Source of the DNA: Phycisphaerales bacterium
Lineage (GTDB): Bacteria; Planctomycetota; Phycisphaerae; Phycisphaerales; UBA1924
Length of the DNA: 35,420 nucleotides
Assembly (NCBI GenBank): GCA_022072615.1
Contig: JAJVHS010000093.1
Span: 1-35,420 of the forward strand
Reading direction: 5' to 3'
In this document: in pieces, positions 9,045-17,477 of the stretch
How the letters are laid out: each line of letters starts with the position of its first letter
Position numbering within the stretch: position 1 is the first letter of the stretch
Translations under genes and position numbers: made by a program
Notes under the pieces: generated by a model
Database searches by the model: none
The model's input: only the letters and a program-made list of their open reading frames with translations
What the model was told of the DNA's origin: nothing

Positions 9045-9674
9045 ATGCGCACATGCACAATCCTCGCCGCGGCCTTTGTGAGCATCGCCTTTTCGGCCGG
9101 CTGCGAGCCTTCGGGCTCTCCCAACAAGCCATCCAGCAACCCGGCTCCGGCCCCGTCCTCGACGGCGGCTCCGGCGCCGAGCACGCCCGCGCCGGCGGAT
9201 CAGTCCGCGGCGGCCGCCGGCGCCGCGGTGAACGCGGCGGGTGTGGTGTTCACGGTGCCCGAAGGATGGAAGCAGGTTCCGCCCGCGAACCAGATGCGGC
9301 TCGCGGAGCTGGTGTACCCCGATCCTTCCGGCGACGCGGCGAAGGCGTGCACGGTCGCGGTGTCGACGGCGGGCGGCGACATCCCGTCGAACATCGCTCG
9401 GTGGGAGAACCAGATGAAGGATGCGTCGGGGAATGTTCCCAAGGCGCAGACGACGACCAAGGACGTGAACGGCTGGAAGGTGCACACGGTCGAGATCGCC
9501 GGGTCGTACCAGGGGATGAGCGACCCCGCGCCGATGCCCAACTGGATGATGCGGGCCGCGATCGTGGAGACCGGCGGCGAGACGCTGTTCATCAAGATGA
9601 CCGGACCGGCAGACACGATGCAGGCCTCGACGCCGGGCTGGAACGCGCTGGTCGAGAGCATCCGCAAGCCCTGA
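9045..9674 (+). CDS. small lipoprotein of unknown function
   Basis: The product has 209 residues. It opens with a lipoprotein signal peptide (MRTCTILAAAFVSIAFSAG) and a lipid-attachment Cys at position 20. A Pro/Ala/Ser linker (about 22-60) tethers a folded domain of about 145 residues, beginning VVFTVPEGWKQVPP. The pattern 'FTVPEGW' followed by two-layer strands and ending in FNxLV-like ALVESIRKP resembles small periplasmic lipoproteins that bind no known ligand; I cannot name the family. ATG 9045 is favoured over upstream in-frame codons because the signal peptide begins there. It ends three bases before the GT41 gene and is probably co-transcribed with it. Confidence 0.85.
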   Translation: MRTCTILAAAFVSIAFSAGCEPSGSPNKPSSNPAPAPSSTAAPAPSTPAPADQSAAAAGAAVNAAGVVFTVPEGWKQVPPANQMRLAELVYPDPSGDAAKACTVAVSTAGGDIPSNIARWENQMKDASGNVPKAQTTTKDVNGWKVHTVEIAGSYQGMSDPAPMPNWMMRAAIVETGGETLFIKMTGPADTMQASTPGWNALVESIRKP

Positions 9675-9677
9675 GCG

Positions 9678-11462
9678 ATGTCGACAACGTCCCCGGCGTA
9701 CCAGGCGGCCAGGAAGCTCTACGACGAGGGACGGCTCGTTGAGTGCAGGCAGTCGCTCCAGCGGGCGCTCCAGCGTTCGCCCGGGGACGCCGATCTGAAC
9801 ATGCTGATGGGCGGCGTGCTCGTCGAGATGGGCCAGCCCGAGGGGGCGGTGTACTTCCTCGAACGGGCGTGCTCGATTTCACCGCAGAACCACACGGCCC
9901 GGTCGATCCTGGCCGAAGCGCTGATGCACAGCGGGAAGCTGGCGGCGGCGGAGAAAGCGTTCCGCGCGGTCGTGGCGGCGGAGGCGGTTTCGTACTCGCC
10001 GCGGATCAACCTGGCGAACATCCTGATCCGCCAGGGCACTGTGGGAGAGGCCGAAACGCTGCTGCGGGAAGCGGCGGCGATCCGGCCCGAGCGGTTCGAG
10101 GCGCTCAACAACCTGGCGCTGCTGATGCTCGACTGCGGGCGCGCGGACGAGGCGGCGGCAATGATCCGAGCGCGACGCGACCAGCGGCCCGGCGATCCCG
10201 CGGTGAACCGGTGCCTGGCGAACATCCTGAACTACGTGGACGAGGCGCGGGAAGGCGAGTCTCTGGAGGCGCACCGTGTGCACGGGGACTGGCTGGTGAA
10301 TTCCGCGGCGGCGGCCGCGGCGCAGCTGCCGCCGTTGGCGGCGGCCGGCGCCGGCGGGCGGAGAATCCGCCTCGGGTACATGTCGCCTGACTTCCGCGAG
10401 CACTCGGTAGCGTACTTCGTCGAGCCGATCCTGCGGAACCACGACCGTTCGCGGTTCGAGGTGTTCGCGTATTCGAGCACGGGGTCGGTGGATGCTCGGA
10501 CGGAGCGGTTCAAGACGCTGGTCGAGCATTGGCGCGACATCGCTCGGATCAACGACGTGGCGGCGGCGAGGCAGGTTCGCCAGGACGGGATCGACATCCT
10601 GGTCGATCTTGCGGGACTGACCAACAACCACCGGCTGGGCGTGCTCGCGTTGCGGGGGGCGCCGGTGCAGGTGACGTACTGCGGGTATCCGAGCACCACG
10701 GGCCTTTCGACGGTGGACTACCGGATCGTGGACGAGGTGACGGACCCGCCGGGCTTTGAATCGCGGTGCGTGGAGACGCTGCTGCGGTTGAAAGGCCCGG
10801 GGAGTTTCAGTTGCTACGACCCGCCGGTCAGCTCGCCCGAGCCGGCGTGGGATTCATCGGGGCCGGTGACGTTCGGGTCCTTCAACGTGCTGTCGAAGGT
10901 GACGCCGGGCGTGGTGGCGCTGTGGTGCCGGGTGCTGAGGGAAGCGCCGGGGACGCGGCTGATTCTCAAGGCGCGGTCGCTCGCGGACGGGGCGGTGCGC
11001 GGGCGGTACGAGGAGCTGGTGCGCTCGCACGGGATCGAGTCGGAACGGGTTGAGTTGATGGGCCCGGTGGCGTCGGTGGCGGATCACCTGGCGGTGTATT
11101 CGCGCGTGGCGGTGGCGCTGGATCCTTTCCCGTACAACGGGACGACGACGACCTACGAGGCGCTGTGGATGGGCGTGCCGGTGGTGACGCTCGCGGGAAG
11201 GACGCACGCGGGCCGGGTTGGGGCAAGCATTCTGACGGGGCTGGGCGAGCACGGACTGATCGCGCAGAGCGTGGACGAGTACGTGGCGAAGGCGGTTGAG
11301 CTGGCGCAGGACGTAGCGCGAGTTGGCTCGTATCGGCGGACGTTGCGTCATCGGTTGAAGGAGTCGGCGCTGTGCGATGCGGCGGGTTTCACGAGGCGGT
11401 TTGAAGAGGCGCTTGAGGAAGCGGGGAGAAGCTCAAAGTTCAAACTGCAGAGTTCAGATTGA
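9678..11462 (+). CDS. SPINDLY/OGT-type glycosyltransferase (GT41) with N-terminal TPRs
   Basis: This 594-residue protein resembles bacterial SPINDLY/O-GlcNAc-transferase-like enzymes, which transfer a sugar from a nucleotide donor to protein Ser/Thr. Residues 1-190 are about five TPR repeats (for example EGRLVECRQSLQRALQRSPGD). The catalytic part starts at RIRLGYMSPDFREHSVAYFVEP, where H242 matches the conserved His of the family. It continues with ILVDLAGLTNNHRLGVLALR, APVQVTYCGYPSTTGLSTVDY, and TFGSFNVLSKVTPGVVALW. The donor-binding end carries DPFPYNGTTTTYEALWMGVP and THAGRVGASILTGLGE. There is no signal peptide, so it acts in the cytoplasm. ATG 9678 lies four bases after the lipoprotein stop. 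A second member of the family lies at 25759-27498. Sugar (GlcNAc or fucose) and target proteins cannot be read from sequence. Confidence 0.92.
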   Translation: MSTTSPAYQAARKLYDEGRLVECRQSLQRALQRSPGDADLNMLMGGVLVEMGQPEGAVYFLERACSISPQNHTARSILAEALMHSGKLAAAEKAFRAVVAAEAVSYSPRINLANILIRQGTVGEAETLLREAAAIRPERFEALNNLALLMLDCGRADEAAAMIRARRDQRPGDPAVNRCLANILNYVDEAREGESLEAHRVHGDWLVNSAAAAAAQLPPLAAAGAGGRRIRLGYMSPDFREHSVAYFVEPILRNHDRSRFEVFAYSSTGSVDARTERFKTLVEHWRDIARINDVAAARQVRQDGIDILVDLAGLTNNHRLGVLALRGAPVQVTYCGYPSTTGLSTVDYRIVDEVTDPPGFESRCVETLLRLKGPGSFSCYDPPVSSPEPAWDSSGPVTFGSFNVLSKVTPGVVALWCRVLREAPGTRLILKARSLADGAVRGRYEELVRSHGIESERVELMGPVASVADHLAVYSRVAVALDPFPYNGTTTTYEALWMGVPVVTLAGRTHAGRVGASILTGLGEHGLIAQSVDEYVAKAVELAQDVARVGSYRRTLRHRLKESALCDAAGFTRRFEEALEEAGRSSKFKLQSSD

Positions 11463-11593
11463 AGACACGGAGCGAGGCGACGCACTGACCTCGTCGCCAC
11501 CGCCAGGGTCCGTGGCGCGCAGAGCGACGTACCGCGTCGTAAACACTGCCGGACAAGCCGCCAGTGGCATGGAACCAGGCCGGTAACCCGGGG

Positions 11594-14089
11594 TCATGAA
11601 TCTCGGCGGTGGTTGCCCTTCCGCTTGTCGCGGGCCTTGGACTTCTGGCTGCGGCGCTGGCCGCCGGTCATCTTGCGGGAGTCGAAGGCCCCGAAGCCGG
11701 CGCCACCACCGCCGCCCAGGCCGCCGCCGATAAAGGGCCCGGGCTTCTTGGCCTTGCCGGCGGCTCGACCCTCGGCATCGGCGATGACGCACTCCATCTG
11801 CCGGCGGGCGAGGTCGACGGCGATGACCTTGATCTTGACGGCGTCGCCCATGTTGAAGCTGCGGCCCGATCGCTGGTCCACGAGCGCGCCGGTGCGCTGG
11901 TCGATGACCCAGAACGGCTGAAGGTTCTCGCGGGTGACGTCGCCGGGGATGTCTTCCTTCTTGACGAAGCCGTCGGCGAGGTACTTGTCGAGCTGGACGA
12001 AGAGGCCGCGGGCGCTGACGCCGGTAACGACGCCGGGGAAGACTTCGCCGATGTGCTGCTCGAGGAGCTGCAGGACGAGGAAGGTGCGCAGGCTCCGCTC
12101 GGCTTCCTCGGCGTTCTCTTCCTGCTGGGTGGCGTGGCGGCCGATCTCGGCGAGCTCCATCTCCGAGGGGCACATGACGCTCTCGCGAAGCTTGGCGCCC
12201 AGGCGAGCGGCGTCCTCGTCGCCGCGTGGGCGGCGTGTGCCGTTGTCGGTGTGCTTGAGGTACTCGGCGAGGGCCCGGTGGACGGTCAGATCGGCGTAGC
12301 GGCGGATGGGGCTGGTGAAGTGGGCGTAGGCCTCGCTGGCGAGCGCGAAGTGGCCGACCATGGCGGGCGAGTACTCGGCCTTGGTGAGCGTGCGGAGGAC
12401 GGCCATGTGGACGGCGCGGGCGGCGGGGGTGCCTCGCGTGGCGTTGACGAGGCCCTGGAGCTCCTCGCGCGTGGGGTTCTTGGGGATCTTGAAGCCGGCG
12501 ACCATGGCGGCTTTGCGGAGCCCCTCGGCCTCGCCGGGGGTGGGCTCGGGGTGCGTGCGGCGGAGGAGCGGGACGTTGAGCTTCTCGAAGAGCCGGGCGA
12601 GGACCTCGTTGGCCTCGACCATGAACATCTCGATGAGCGTGTGGGTGAAGGCGTCGTCCTCACGCTCGGCGTCGACAACGTGGCCCTGCTCGTCGAAGAT
12701 CAGCACAACGTCGGGCAGTTCGAGGGTGATCATGCCCTGGCGCTGGCGGCGGGCCTGGATGGCCCGGGCGAGCTGGTTCATTTCCTTGAGGTAGCCCAGC
12801 AGTTCGTCGGTGTACTTCGGGGGCGTCTTGGCGTGGCGCCGCGCCTCCTCGAAGTCGCCGTCGATGAGGGCCTGGGCTTCGAGATACGTGAGGCGCTTGG
12901 AGGACCTGATGAGCGTGCTGCCGACGCCCTCGGCGGTGACGTTGCCGTCGCGGTCGTAGCGGATGAAGGCGGACTTGCAGAAGCGGTGGACGCCTTCCTG
13001 GAGCGAGCAGATGCCGTTCGAAAGGACTTCGGGCAGCATCGGGATGACGAGGCGGGGCAGGTAGACGGAGTTGGCTCGTTCGCGCGCTTCGAGATCGAGC
13101 GCCGAGCCGGGCGGGATGAAGTGGGCGACGTCGGCGATGTGGACGCCCAGTTCCCATCCGCCGTTCTCGAGTCGGCGGATGCCGATGGCGTCGTCGTAGT
13201 CCTTGGCGTCGGGCGGGTCGATGGTGAGGATGAACTCCTCGGTGAGGTCCTTGCGGATCGGGAGGGCCGCGATGCCCTCCTGGCGGTATCGCTCCATCTG
13301 GACGTCGTACTCGGCGGCGGCTTCGCGGGCCTGCTCGACGCACTCCAGGGGAAAATCGCCGGGAAGGTTGAAGGCAGCGATGACGGCCGCGGTTTCGACG
13401 TCGGGGCGGCCGGCTTCACCGAGCACCTTGGTGATCACGCCTTCGGCGAGCATGGTCGAACCGTCTTCGCCGCTCTCGGGGAAGACCGTCACATCGACGA
13501 TGACCTTCATGCCCTCGCGGGCGTTCTTGCTCTCGGCGTCGCGGACGACGATGGGTTCGGTGAGATTGCGGCCGTCGGGATAGACGACCCACTGGCCGCC
13601 CTTCTTGGCGAGCTCGCCGCTGAAGCTCGAGCGTTTGCGTTCAACGACTTCGAGGATCCGCCCCGCGTAGCGGTTGTCACGGCGGTCGCGGAGGACCTGG
13701 ACGCGGACGATGTCGCCCGAGAGAGCGTCGGCGGTCTCCTCGGCGGGGATGAAGATCGAGCCCTCGCGGAAGGGGGTGGTGGGCTCGACAAATCCGAAGC
13801 CGCGGGCGTTCTTGCGGAACGAGCCGTCAACGGTGCCCCCCGTCGACGCAAGCGAGGGCAGCATGACGTGGCCGCTGGAGATGACCTCGACGGCCTTCTC
13901 GCCGGCCATGTGCTTGATCTCGTCCTCGAAGGCCGTGCGGTCCTGGTCGGGAATGCGGAGGTCGACCGCGAGGGTTTCGGGTCGGGAGGGCACGTAGCCC
14001 TCGTGGCGGAGGTGCTCGATCAGTCGTCGTTTGAATCGGTAGAACATGGGTGCTCGGCTGGCGATCAAAGAAAAGGGCCCGAAAGCCAC
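11594..14089 (-). CDS. rnr: ribonuclease R (RNB-family 3'-5' exoribonuclease)
   Basis: RNase R degrades structured RNA from the 3' end. In order: an N-terminal winged-helix-like region (FYRFKRRLIEHLRHEGY), a cold-shock domain (GTVDGSFRKNARGFGFVEP, about 85-105), the RNB core, and an S1 domain (FPGVVTGVSARGLFVQLDKYLADGFV). The metal-binding aspartates are D291, D297, D299 and D300 in TIDPPDAKDYDDAIGI. HFTSPIRRYADLTVHRAL marks the end of the catalytic core. The last 60 residues are Gly- then Lys/Arg-rich, as in many RNase R tails. The start is uncertain: GTG 14089 has an AGGGG six bases upstream, while ATG 14047 (residue 15) is where family similarity begins. It lies 60 nt after the epimerase gene on the same strand and converges with the first GT41 gene; the 131 nt between them hold nothing I recognise. 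Confidence 0.95.
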   Translation of the reverse strand: MAFGPFSLIASRAPMFYRFKRRLIEHLRHEGYVPSRPETLAVDLRIPDQDRTAFEDEIKHMAGEKAVEVISSGHVMLPSLASTGGTVDGSFRKNARGFGFVEPTTPFREGSIFIPAEETADALSGDIVRVQVLRDRRDNRYAGRILEVVERKRSSFSGELAKKGGQWVVYPDGRNLTEPIVVRDAESKNAREGMKVIVDVTVFPESGEDGSTMLAEGVITKVLGEAGRPDVETAAVIAAFNLPGDFPLECVEQAREAAAEYDVQMERYRQEGIAALPIRKDLTEEFILTIDPPDAKDYDDAIGIRRLENGGWELGVHIADVAHFIPPGSALDLEARERANSVYLPRLVIPMLPEVLSNGICSLQEGVHRFCKSAFIRYDRDGNVTAEGVGSTLIRSSKRLTYLEAQALIDGDFEEARRHAKTPPKYTDELLGYLKEMNQLARAIQARRQRQGMITLELPDVVLIFDEQGHVVDAEREDDAFTHTLIEMFMVEANEVLARLFEKLNVPLLRRTHPEPTPGEAEGLRKAAMVAGFKIPKNPTREELQGLVNATRGTPAARAVHMAVLRTLTKAEYSPAMVGHFALASEAYAHFTSPIRRYADLTVHRALAEYLKHTDNGTRRPRGDEDAARLGAKLRESVMCPSEMELAEIGRHATQQEENAEEAERSLRTFLVLQLLEQHIGEVFPGVVTGVSARGLFVQLDKYLADGFVKKEDIPGDVTRENLQPFWVIDQRTGALVDQRSGRSFNMGDAVKIKVIAVDLARRQMECVIADAEGRAAGKAKKPGPFIGGGLGGGGGAGFGAFDSRKMTGGQRRSQKSKARDKRKGNHRRDS

Positions 14090-14149
14090 GGAAAGCCCCT
14101 GTCACAACCACGGCAAGGGGGCTCTGGCGACGGGCGGATGAGCGCCGCG

Positions 14150-15133
14150 TTAGAGCTGGCCGGCGTAGTTCTTGAACGCGGGGGTGAAGGGTCGGAAGGT
14201 GATGCCCAGGTCGGCCTGGGCTTTTTCGGTGGAGGCGACCGAGTCCATGGCGCCCATGCGGGCCATGCCCTCATCGAAGGGCAAGGCCCAGCCCATGCCG
14301 AGGATCCGGGCGGTGCGGGCCTTCATGGCGGCAAGGTCACCGGGGATCCCCCACGGCTGGATGTTGCGCTTGGCATCCGGGAGGTGGTCTCGGACGGTCG
14401 TGAGCAGCTCGGGCCAGCTCAGGGTCTGGGATCCCGCGAGGTTGTAGATTTCGCCGACGGTCTCGGGCCGGCTCAGGCAGGCGACGAACGCCGCGGCGAC
14501 GTCCTCGACGGCAACGGGGGCGATGACGGGATCGACTTCGGGAGCGGTGCCGTTCGGGCAGGTCGGGTCGGGCACGCGGCGGGTGAAGTAGGGAAGGAAG
14601 ATCCAGGGCGCCTTCTCACCGGTCGCCCAGCCCGCGGCCATCTGCATGAACTCGCCGCGGAGCCCGTGGATCATGGAGGGGCGGAAGATGGTCCACTCCA
14701 GTCCGCTGGACCGGACGAGGCGTTCGGCGTCCCACTTGGTGCGCAGGTATTCGGTGGCGCCGTCGTGGCCGACGCCCAGCGCGGACATGTGGGCGAAGCG
14801 GCGGCAGCCCGTCTGACGGGCCGCGGCGAGGATGTTCTCGGTGGCTCGGACGTGGGCCTTCTGGAATGTGGAGCCGCCCGACTCGCGGATGATGCCGATG
14901 AGGTGGATGCAGGCCTGGGCGCCGCGGACGAGCTCGGCGGCGGCCTGGGGATCCACGGCGTCTCCGACGACCACGGTGAGGCGGGAGTCGCTCAAGGGGA
15001 GGGCGTCGGCGACGCCCTCGCGGGAGCGAACCAGGGCCCGAACCGACATCCCGGCGGCGATGAGCTGGCGGACGACCTCGCTGCCGACGAAGCCGGCGGC
15101 GCCGGTCACGGCCACGGTTCTGATGGGATTCAC
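14150..15133 (-). CDS. NAD(P)-dependent epimerase/dehydratase, NDUFA9-like SDR
   Basis: The 327-residue protein is an extended/atypical short-chain dehydrogenase. The Rossmann motif is TGAAGFVGSEVV at the N-terminus, preceded by beta strand RTVAV. VVVGDAVDPQAA and HLIGIIRESGGSTF follow, and YLRTK gives the YxxxK pair usual in catalysis. The overall pattern (MSALGVG, WTIFRPSMIHG, then VEDVAAAFV and YNLAGSQTLSWPEL) matches the NDUFA9/atypical SDR-5 group, many of which are poorly characterised; a quinone- or sugar-related role is possible. No ATG is available near the N-terminus; GTG 15133 is chosen because it has GAGG eight bases upstream and directly precedes the Rossmann strand. It diverges from the ABC ATPase at 15206, with 72 nt between starts. 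RNase R is 60 nt downstream. Confidence 0.88.
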   Translation of the reverse strand: MNPIRTVAVTGAAGFVGSEVVRQLIAAGMSVRALVRSREGVADALPLSDSRLTVVVGDAVDPQAAAELVRGAQACIHLIGIIRESGGSTFQKAHVRATENILAAARQTGCRRFAHMSALGVGHDGATEYLRTKWDAERLVRSSGLEWTIFRPSMIHGLRGEFMQMAAGWATGEKAPWIFLPYFTRRVPDPTCPNGTAPEVDPVIAPVAVEDVAAAFVACLSRPETVGEIYNLAGSQTLSWPELLTTVRDHLPDAKRNIQPWGIPGDLAAMKARTARILGMGWALPFDEGMARMGAMDSVASTEKAQADLGITFRPFTPAFKNYAGQL

Positions 15134-15192
15134 GGTGTCAACCTCGACGGGAATGCGGCCCGGCCGACATCCGGCCAGGCGGGCGACGATCG

Positions 15193-15198
15193 TAGCAT
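15193..15198 (+). promoter_or_regulatory. TAGCAT box upstream of ABC ATPase, candidate -10
   Basis: TAGCAT fits TANNNT and ends 7 nt before ATG 15206, which lacks a Shine-Dalgarno. It overlaps TACGAT read on the other strand (15194-15189), which could serve as -10 for the divergent epimerase gene with a leader of about 50 nt. Weak on its own; supported only by the similar boxes elsewhere. Confidence 0.3.
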
Positions 15199-15205
15199 CT
15201 GGTCG

Positions 15206-16060
15206 ATGTCGCTGCGGCTGGAACAGGTTGGCGTGACGCTGGGAACGGGTCGGCGGGCCCGCCGGGTGCTGTCGGGCGTGACGGTCGAGTTCAAGCCCGG
15301 GCGGGTGACGGCGATCATCGGCCCCAACGGGGCGGGCAAGAGCACGCTGCTGCGGACGGCCCAAGGGCTGGTGTCCAGGCAGGAGGGCCGGGTGGAGCTC
15401 GACGGGGTGGCGGTCGAGCATATCCGCGGGAAGGACCGGGCCCGGCGGCTGGTGTACGTGCCGCAGCGATCGGGCGCGGCGTTTGCGTTCACGGCGGGGG
15501 ACATCGTGCGGATGGGGCTGCACGCGGCAGGGGGTGCGAGGCTTGGAACGGCGTCGGATGCGGCGGTTCTGGCGCTTGCCACGGTGGAGCTCGCGGACCG
15601 GCTGCACGACCCGGTCGGGGAACTTTCGGCGGGCCAGCAGCAGCGGGTGACGATCGCCCGGGCGCTGGTCCAGGTGGAGGCGGGGCTGCGGGAGCACGCC
15701 GCGGAGCCGTCAAACACACGCAAGACGGTGGTGGTGCTCGCGGACGAGCCGGTCTCGGCGATGGACCCCCGGCACGCGATGAGCACGCTGCGCCTGCTGA
15801 AGGCGTTGGCGGGAGCCGGGGCGGCGGTGGCGGTCGTGCTGCACGACCTGTCGCTGGCGGCGAGCGTGGCGGACGACGCAGTCGCGCTGGGGGCGGGGGG
15901 GAGCATCGTGGCGACGGGCACCTCGGAGGCGGTGTTCGTGCCGGAGGTGCTTGGAGCGCTGATGGGAATTGGCTTTGCCCGGGTGGCTATTCCGGGGGGC
16001 GTGCTGATCGGGCCGTCAGGGAGCCGTGACGAGCCCGCGGCTGGTACCATCCTGCCGTGA
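15206..16060 (+). CDS. ABC transporter ATP-binding protein, heme/iron-siderophore type, orphan
   Basis: The 284-residue protein has every ABC ATPase motif: Walker A GPNGAGKST (39-47), Q-loop VPQRSG (about 85-90), signature LSAGQQQR (140-147), Walker B VVVLADEP (175-182) and H-loop VLHDLSLAA (H213). The QPR/FAFTAGDIVRMG stretch after the Q-loop is typical of FecE/HmuV-like ATPases that drive import of heme or ferric siderophore. No permease or binding protein lies nearby. An extra segment of about 15 residues (158-172, LREHAAEPSN and flanks) sits between the signature helix and Walker B, where most relatives are shorter. It overlaps the next gene by four bases (GTGA). Substrate is unknown. Confidence 0.88.
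   Translation: MSLRLEQVGVTLGTGRRARRVLSGVTVEFKPGRVTAIIGPNGAGKSTLLRTAQGLVSRQEGRVELDGVAVEHIRGKDRARRLVYVPQRSGAAFAFTAGDIVRMGLHAAGGARLGTASDAAVLALATVELADRLHDPVGELSAGQQQRVTIARALVQVEAGLREHAAEPSNTRKTVVVLADEPVSAMDPRHAMSTLRLLKALAGAGAAVAVVLHDLSLAASVADDAVALGAGGSIVATGTSEAVFVPEVLGALMGIGFARVAIPGGVLIGPSGSRDEPAAGTILP
16043..16050 (+). promoter_or_regulatory. GGTACCAT box inside the end of the ABC gene
   Basis: GGTACCAT lies six bases (CCTGCC) before GTG 16057 and within the last codons of the ABC ATPase. There is no Shine-Dalgarno before the GTG. It may give the downstream gene its own leaderless transcript in addition to read-through from the ABC gene. Confidence 0.4.
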
Positions 16061-16884
16061 ACCGCCAGCAGGTCATCCAACTCATCATCTTCGCGATCTT
16101 CATCGGCGCGTCGGGCATCAGCTGGCTGCTGCGGCGGCTGGCCGAGGAGGCCCAGAAGCGAGCGGCTCGGCAGGCGGCGGAGCAGCGGCGGCTGGAGGCG
16201 ATGCGCACGGGGCGGGACGAGGGGGCGTTCGAGGAAACCCCGAGTGCCACACCGGGGCGGGACGAGCGGCGGCCGATGCGTCCGGTCGAAGCGCCCGGGT
16301 CGCTCGCGGAAAAACGCCGTCAGCAGCTCGAAGAGCTGCGGCGTCGGCAGATGCAGCGTTCGCAGGGGCAAGGGACGGCGGCGCGGGTTCAGGTGCCCGC
16401 GTCGAAGCCGCGGGTTGCGGATGCTCGGCGATCGTCGATGCCGTCGTCCGTGCCCGGGAGCACCGGAACCACAGTTCCGACACGTCCGTCGCCGCGTTCA
16501 ACGCCGCCGGGTCCACGATCGCGCGAGCCGCAGCGTTCGCTGCCGCAGCAGCCCGCCAACGCGGGGGACGCGGCGCGACGGGACGCGATCCGGCGTCAGC
16601 AGGAGCGGGCTCGGCAGGCGGCGGAGAAGGCTCGGCGGCAGGCTGCTGCGGCGGCCCAGGCCGTCGATGACCAGGGCGAGTCGTCAACGCACCGTTTAAT
16701 CGCGGGCGAGGCTTCTGATTCGGCCTACGCGGTGCGTCAGAGGGCCCCGCAGGGGATGCCGGGGATTGCCCGCAATCCGGGCGCGGCGGTGGAGCTCATC
16801 GAGGGCGCAAGCATCGCGGACCTTCGCCGGGCGATCGTGTTGAGCGAGATCCTTTCGCCGCCGGTCAGCCTGCGCGAGCCGTGA
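16057..16884 (+). CDS. membrane-anchored hypothetical protein with coiled-coil and low-complexity middle
   Basis: The 275-residue product opens with one membrane helix (QLIIFAIFIGASGISWLL, residues 7-24) followed at once by a charged Ala/Arg/Glu helix (RRLAEEAQKRAARQAAEQRRLEA segment), consistent with a single-span protein bearing a coiled coil. The middle is Pro/Arg/Ser-rich and probably disordered, with a second helix (RRQQERARQAAEKARRQAA region). The C-terminus ends in a compact motif DLRRAIVLSEILSPPVSLRE, a stretch I associate with a planctomycete family of unknown function. GTG 16057 overlaps the ABC stop as GTGA, so translation may be coupled. There is no enzyme signature. The function is unknown. 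Confidence 0.7.
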   Translation: MNRQQVIQLIIFAIFIGASGISWLLRRLAEEAQKRAARQAAEQRRLEAMRTGRDEGAFEETPSATPGRDERRPMRPVEAPGSLAEKRRQQLEELRRRQMQRSQGQGTAARVQVPASKPRVADARRSSMPSSVPGSTGTTVPTRPSPRSTPPGPRSREPQRSLPQQPANAGDAARRDAIRRQQERARQAAEKARRQAAAAAQAVDDQGESSTHRLIAGEASDSAYAVRQRAPQGMPGIARNPGAAVELIEGASIADLRRAIVLSEILSPPVSLREP

Positions 16885-16911
16885 GGCACACTTTCAGATT
16901 CGACCGGCGGG

Positions 16912-17457
16912 TCAGGCGGCTTCTCGGCGCGGCGGATCGCGGAAGCGCTCCTGCCAGCGGGCGGGCCGCACCTGAGCGGGGGCATCGGGCTGCTCGGACC
17001 AGTCCTCGGCGCGCTGAAGGTGGAGCTCGCTGGGCTGGGTCTTCCGATATCCCAGGAGCCTGATGACCTCGAGGACGTCGGTCCAGGTGGGGAACGTCTT
17101 GTTATTGGCTTTCTTGAACTCGTCGATGGCGACGAGGAAGAGGAACTGCTCGGTGGTGAGCTCGCCCTCCTCGGCGGAGCGCTGGAAATCGGAGAGCCGG
17201 CGGCCGGGGCCGCGGCGGCGTTCCAGACCCGAGACCGAGTCGCCGCCGGGCAGCCGGCCGGCGAGTTTTCGGCGGTCGGGGATGGTGCGGCGATCGACGA
17301 CGGGCCGGTCGTGATCGGCTGGGCTGGAGCCGGTGGTGCGCTGGTCCGGTCCCGGATGGGTATTACCGGAACTGTTGGAGTCCATCGAGTCCGCGGTGCC
17401 GGGCATGCGTGAGTCCGGATTGGTGGGGACGGATGGACGCCTGGCCGCGGAGCGCAT
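16912..17457 (-). CDS. hypothetical protein with Arg-rich middle and conserved C-terminal helix domain
   Basis: The 181-residue protein has no signal peptide. Residues 1-45 are Ser/Gly/Pro-rich and likely disordered. The middle has repeated Arg doublets (VDRRTIPDRRKLAGRL and LERRRGPGRRLSDF, about 53-90). A folded domain follows, with the helix LTTEQFLFLVAIDEFKKANN and then FPTWTDVLEVIRLLGYRK, which looks like a small helical, possibly winged-helix, unit. I do not recognise a named family. The gene lies 20 nt downstream of the acidic-protein gene on the same strand, so the two are probably co-expressed. The strong positive patch here against the strong negative tail of its neighbour may allow the two to bind; that is inference. 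Confidence 0.65.
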   Translation of the reverse strand: MRSAARRPSVPTNPDSRMPGTADSMDSNSSGNTHPGPDQRTTGSSPADHDRPVVDRRTIPDRRKLAGRLPGGDSVSGLERRRGPGRRLSDFQRSAEEGELTTEQFLFLVAIDEFKKANNKTFPTWTDVLEVIRLLGYRKTQPSELHLQRAEDWSEQPDAPAQVRPARWQERFRDPPRREAA

Positions 17458-17477
17458 CAGAGCGCCTGGGCCGCGGA

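Noticed and set aside
11609..15205. Open plus-strand frame running for more than 1000 codons before the ABC ATPase
   Set aside because: Only the part after 15206 has family motifs. The rest is the shadow of RNase R and the epimerase.
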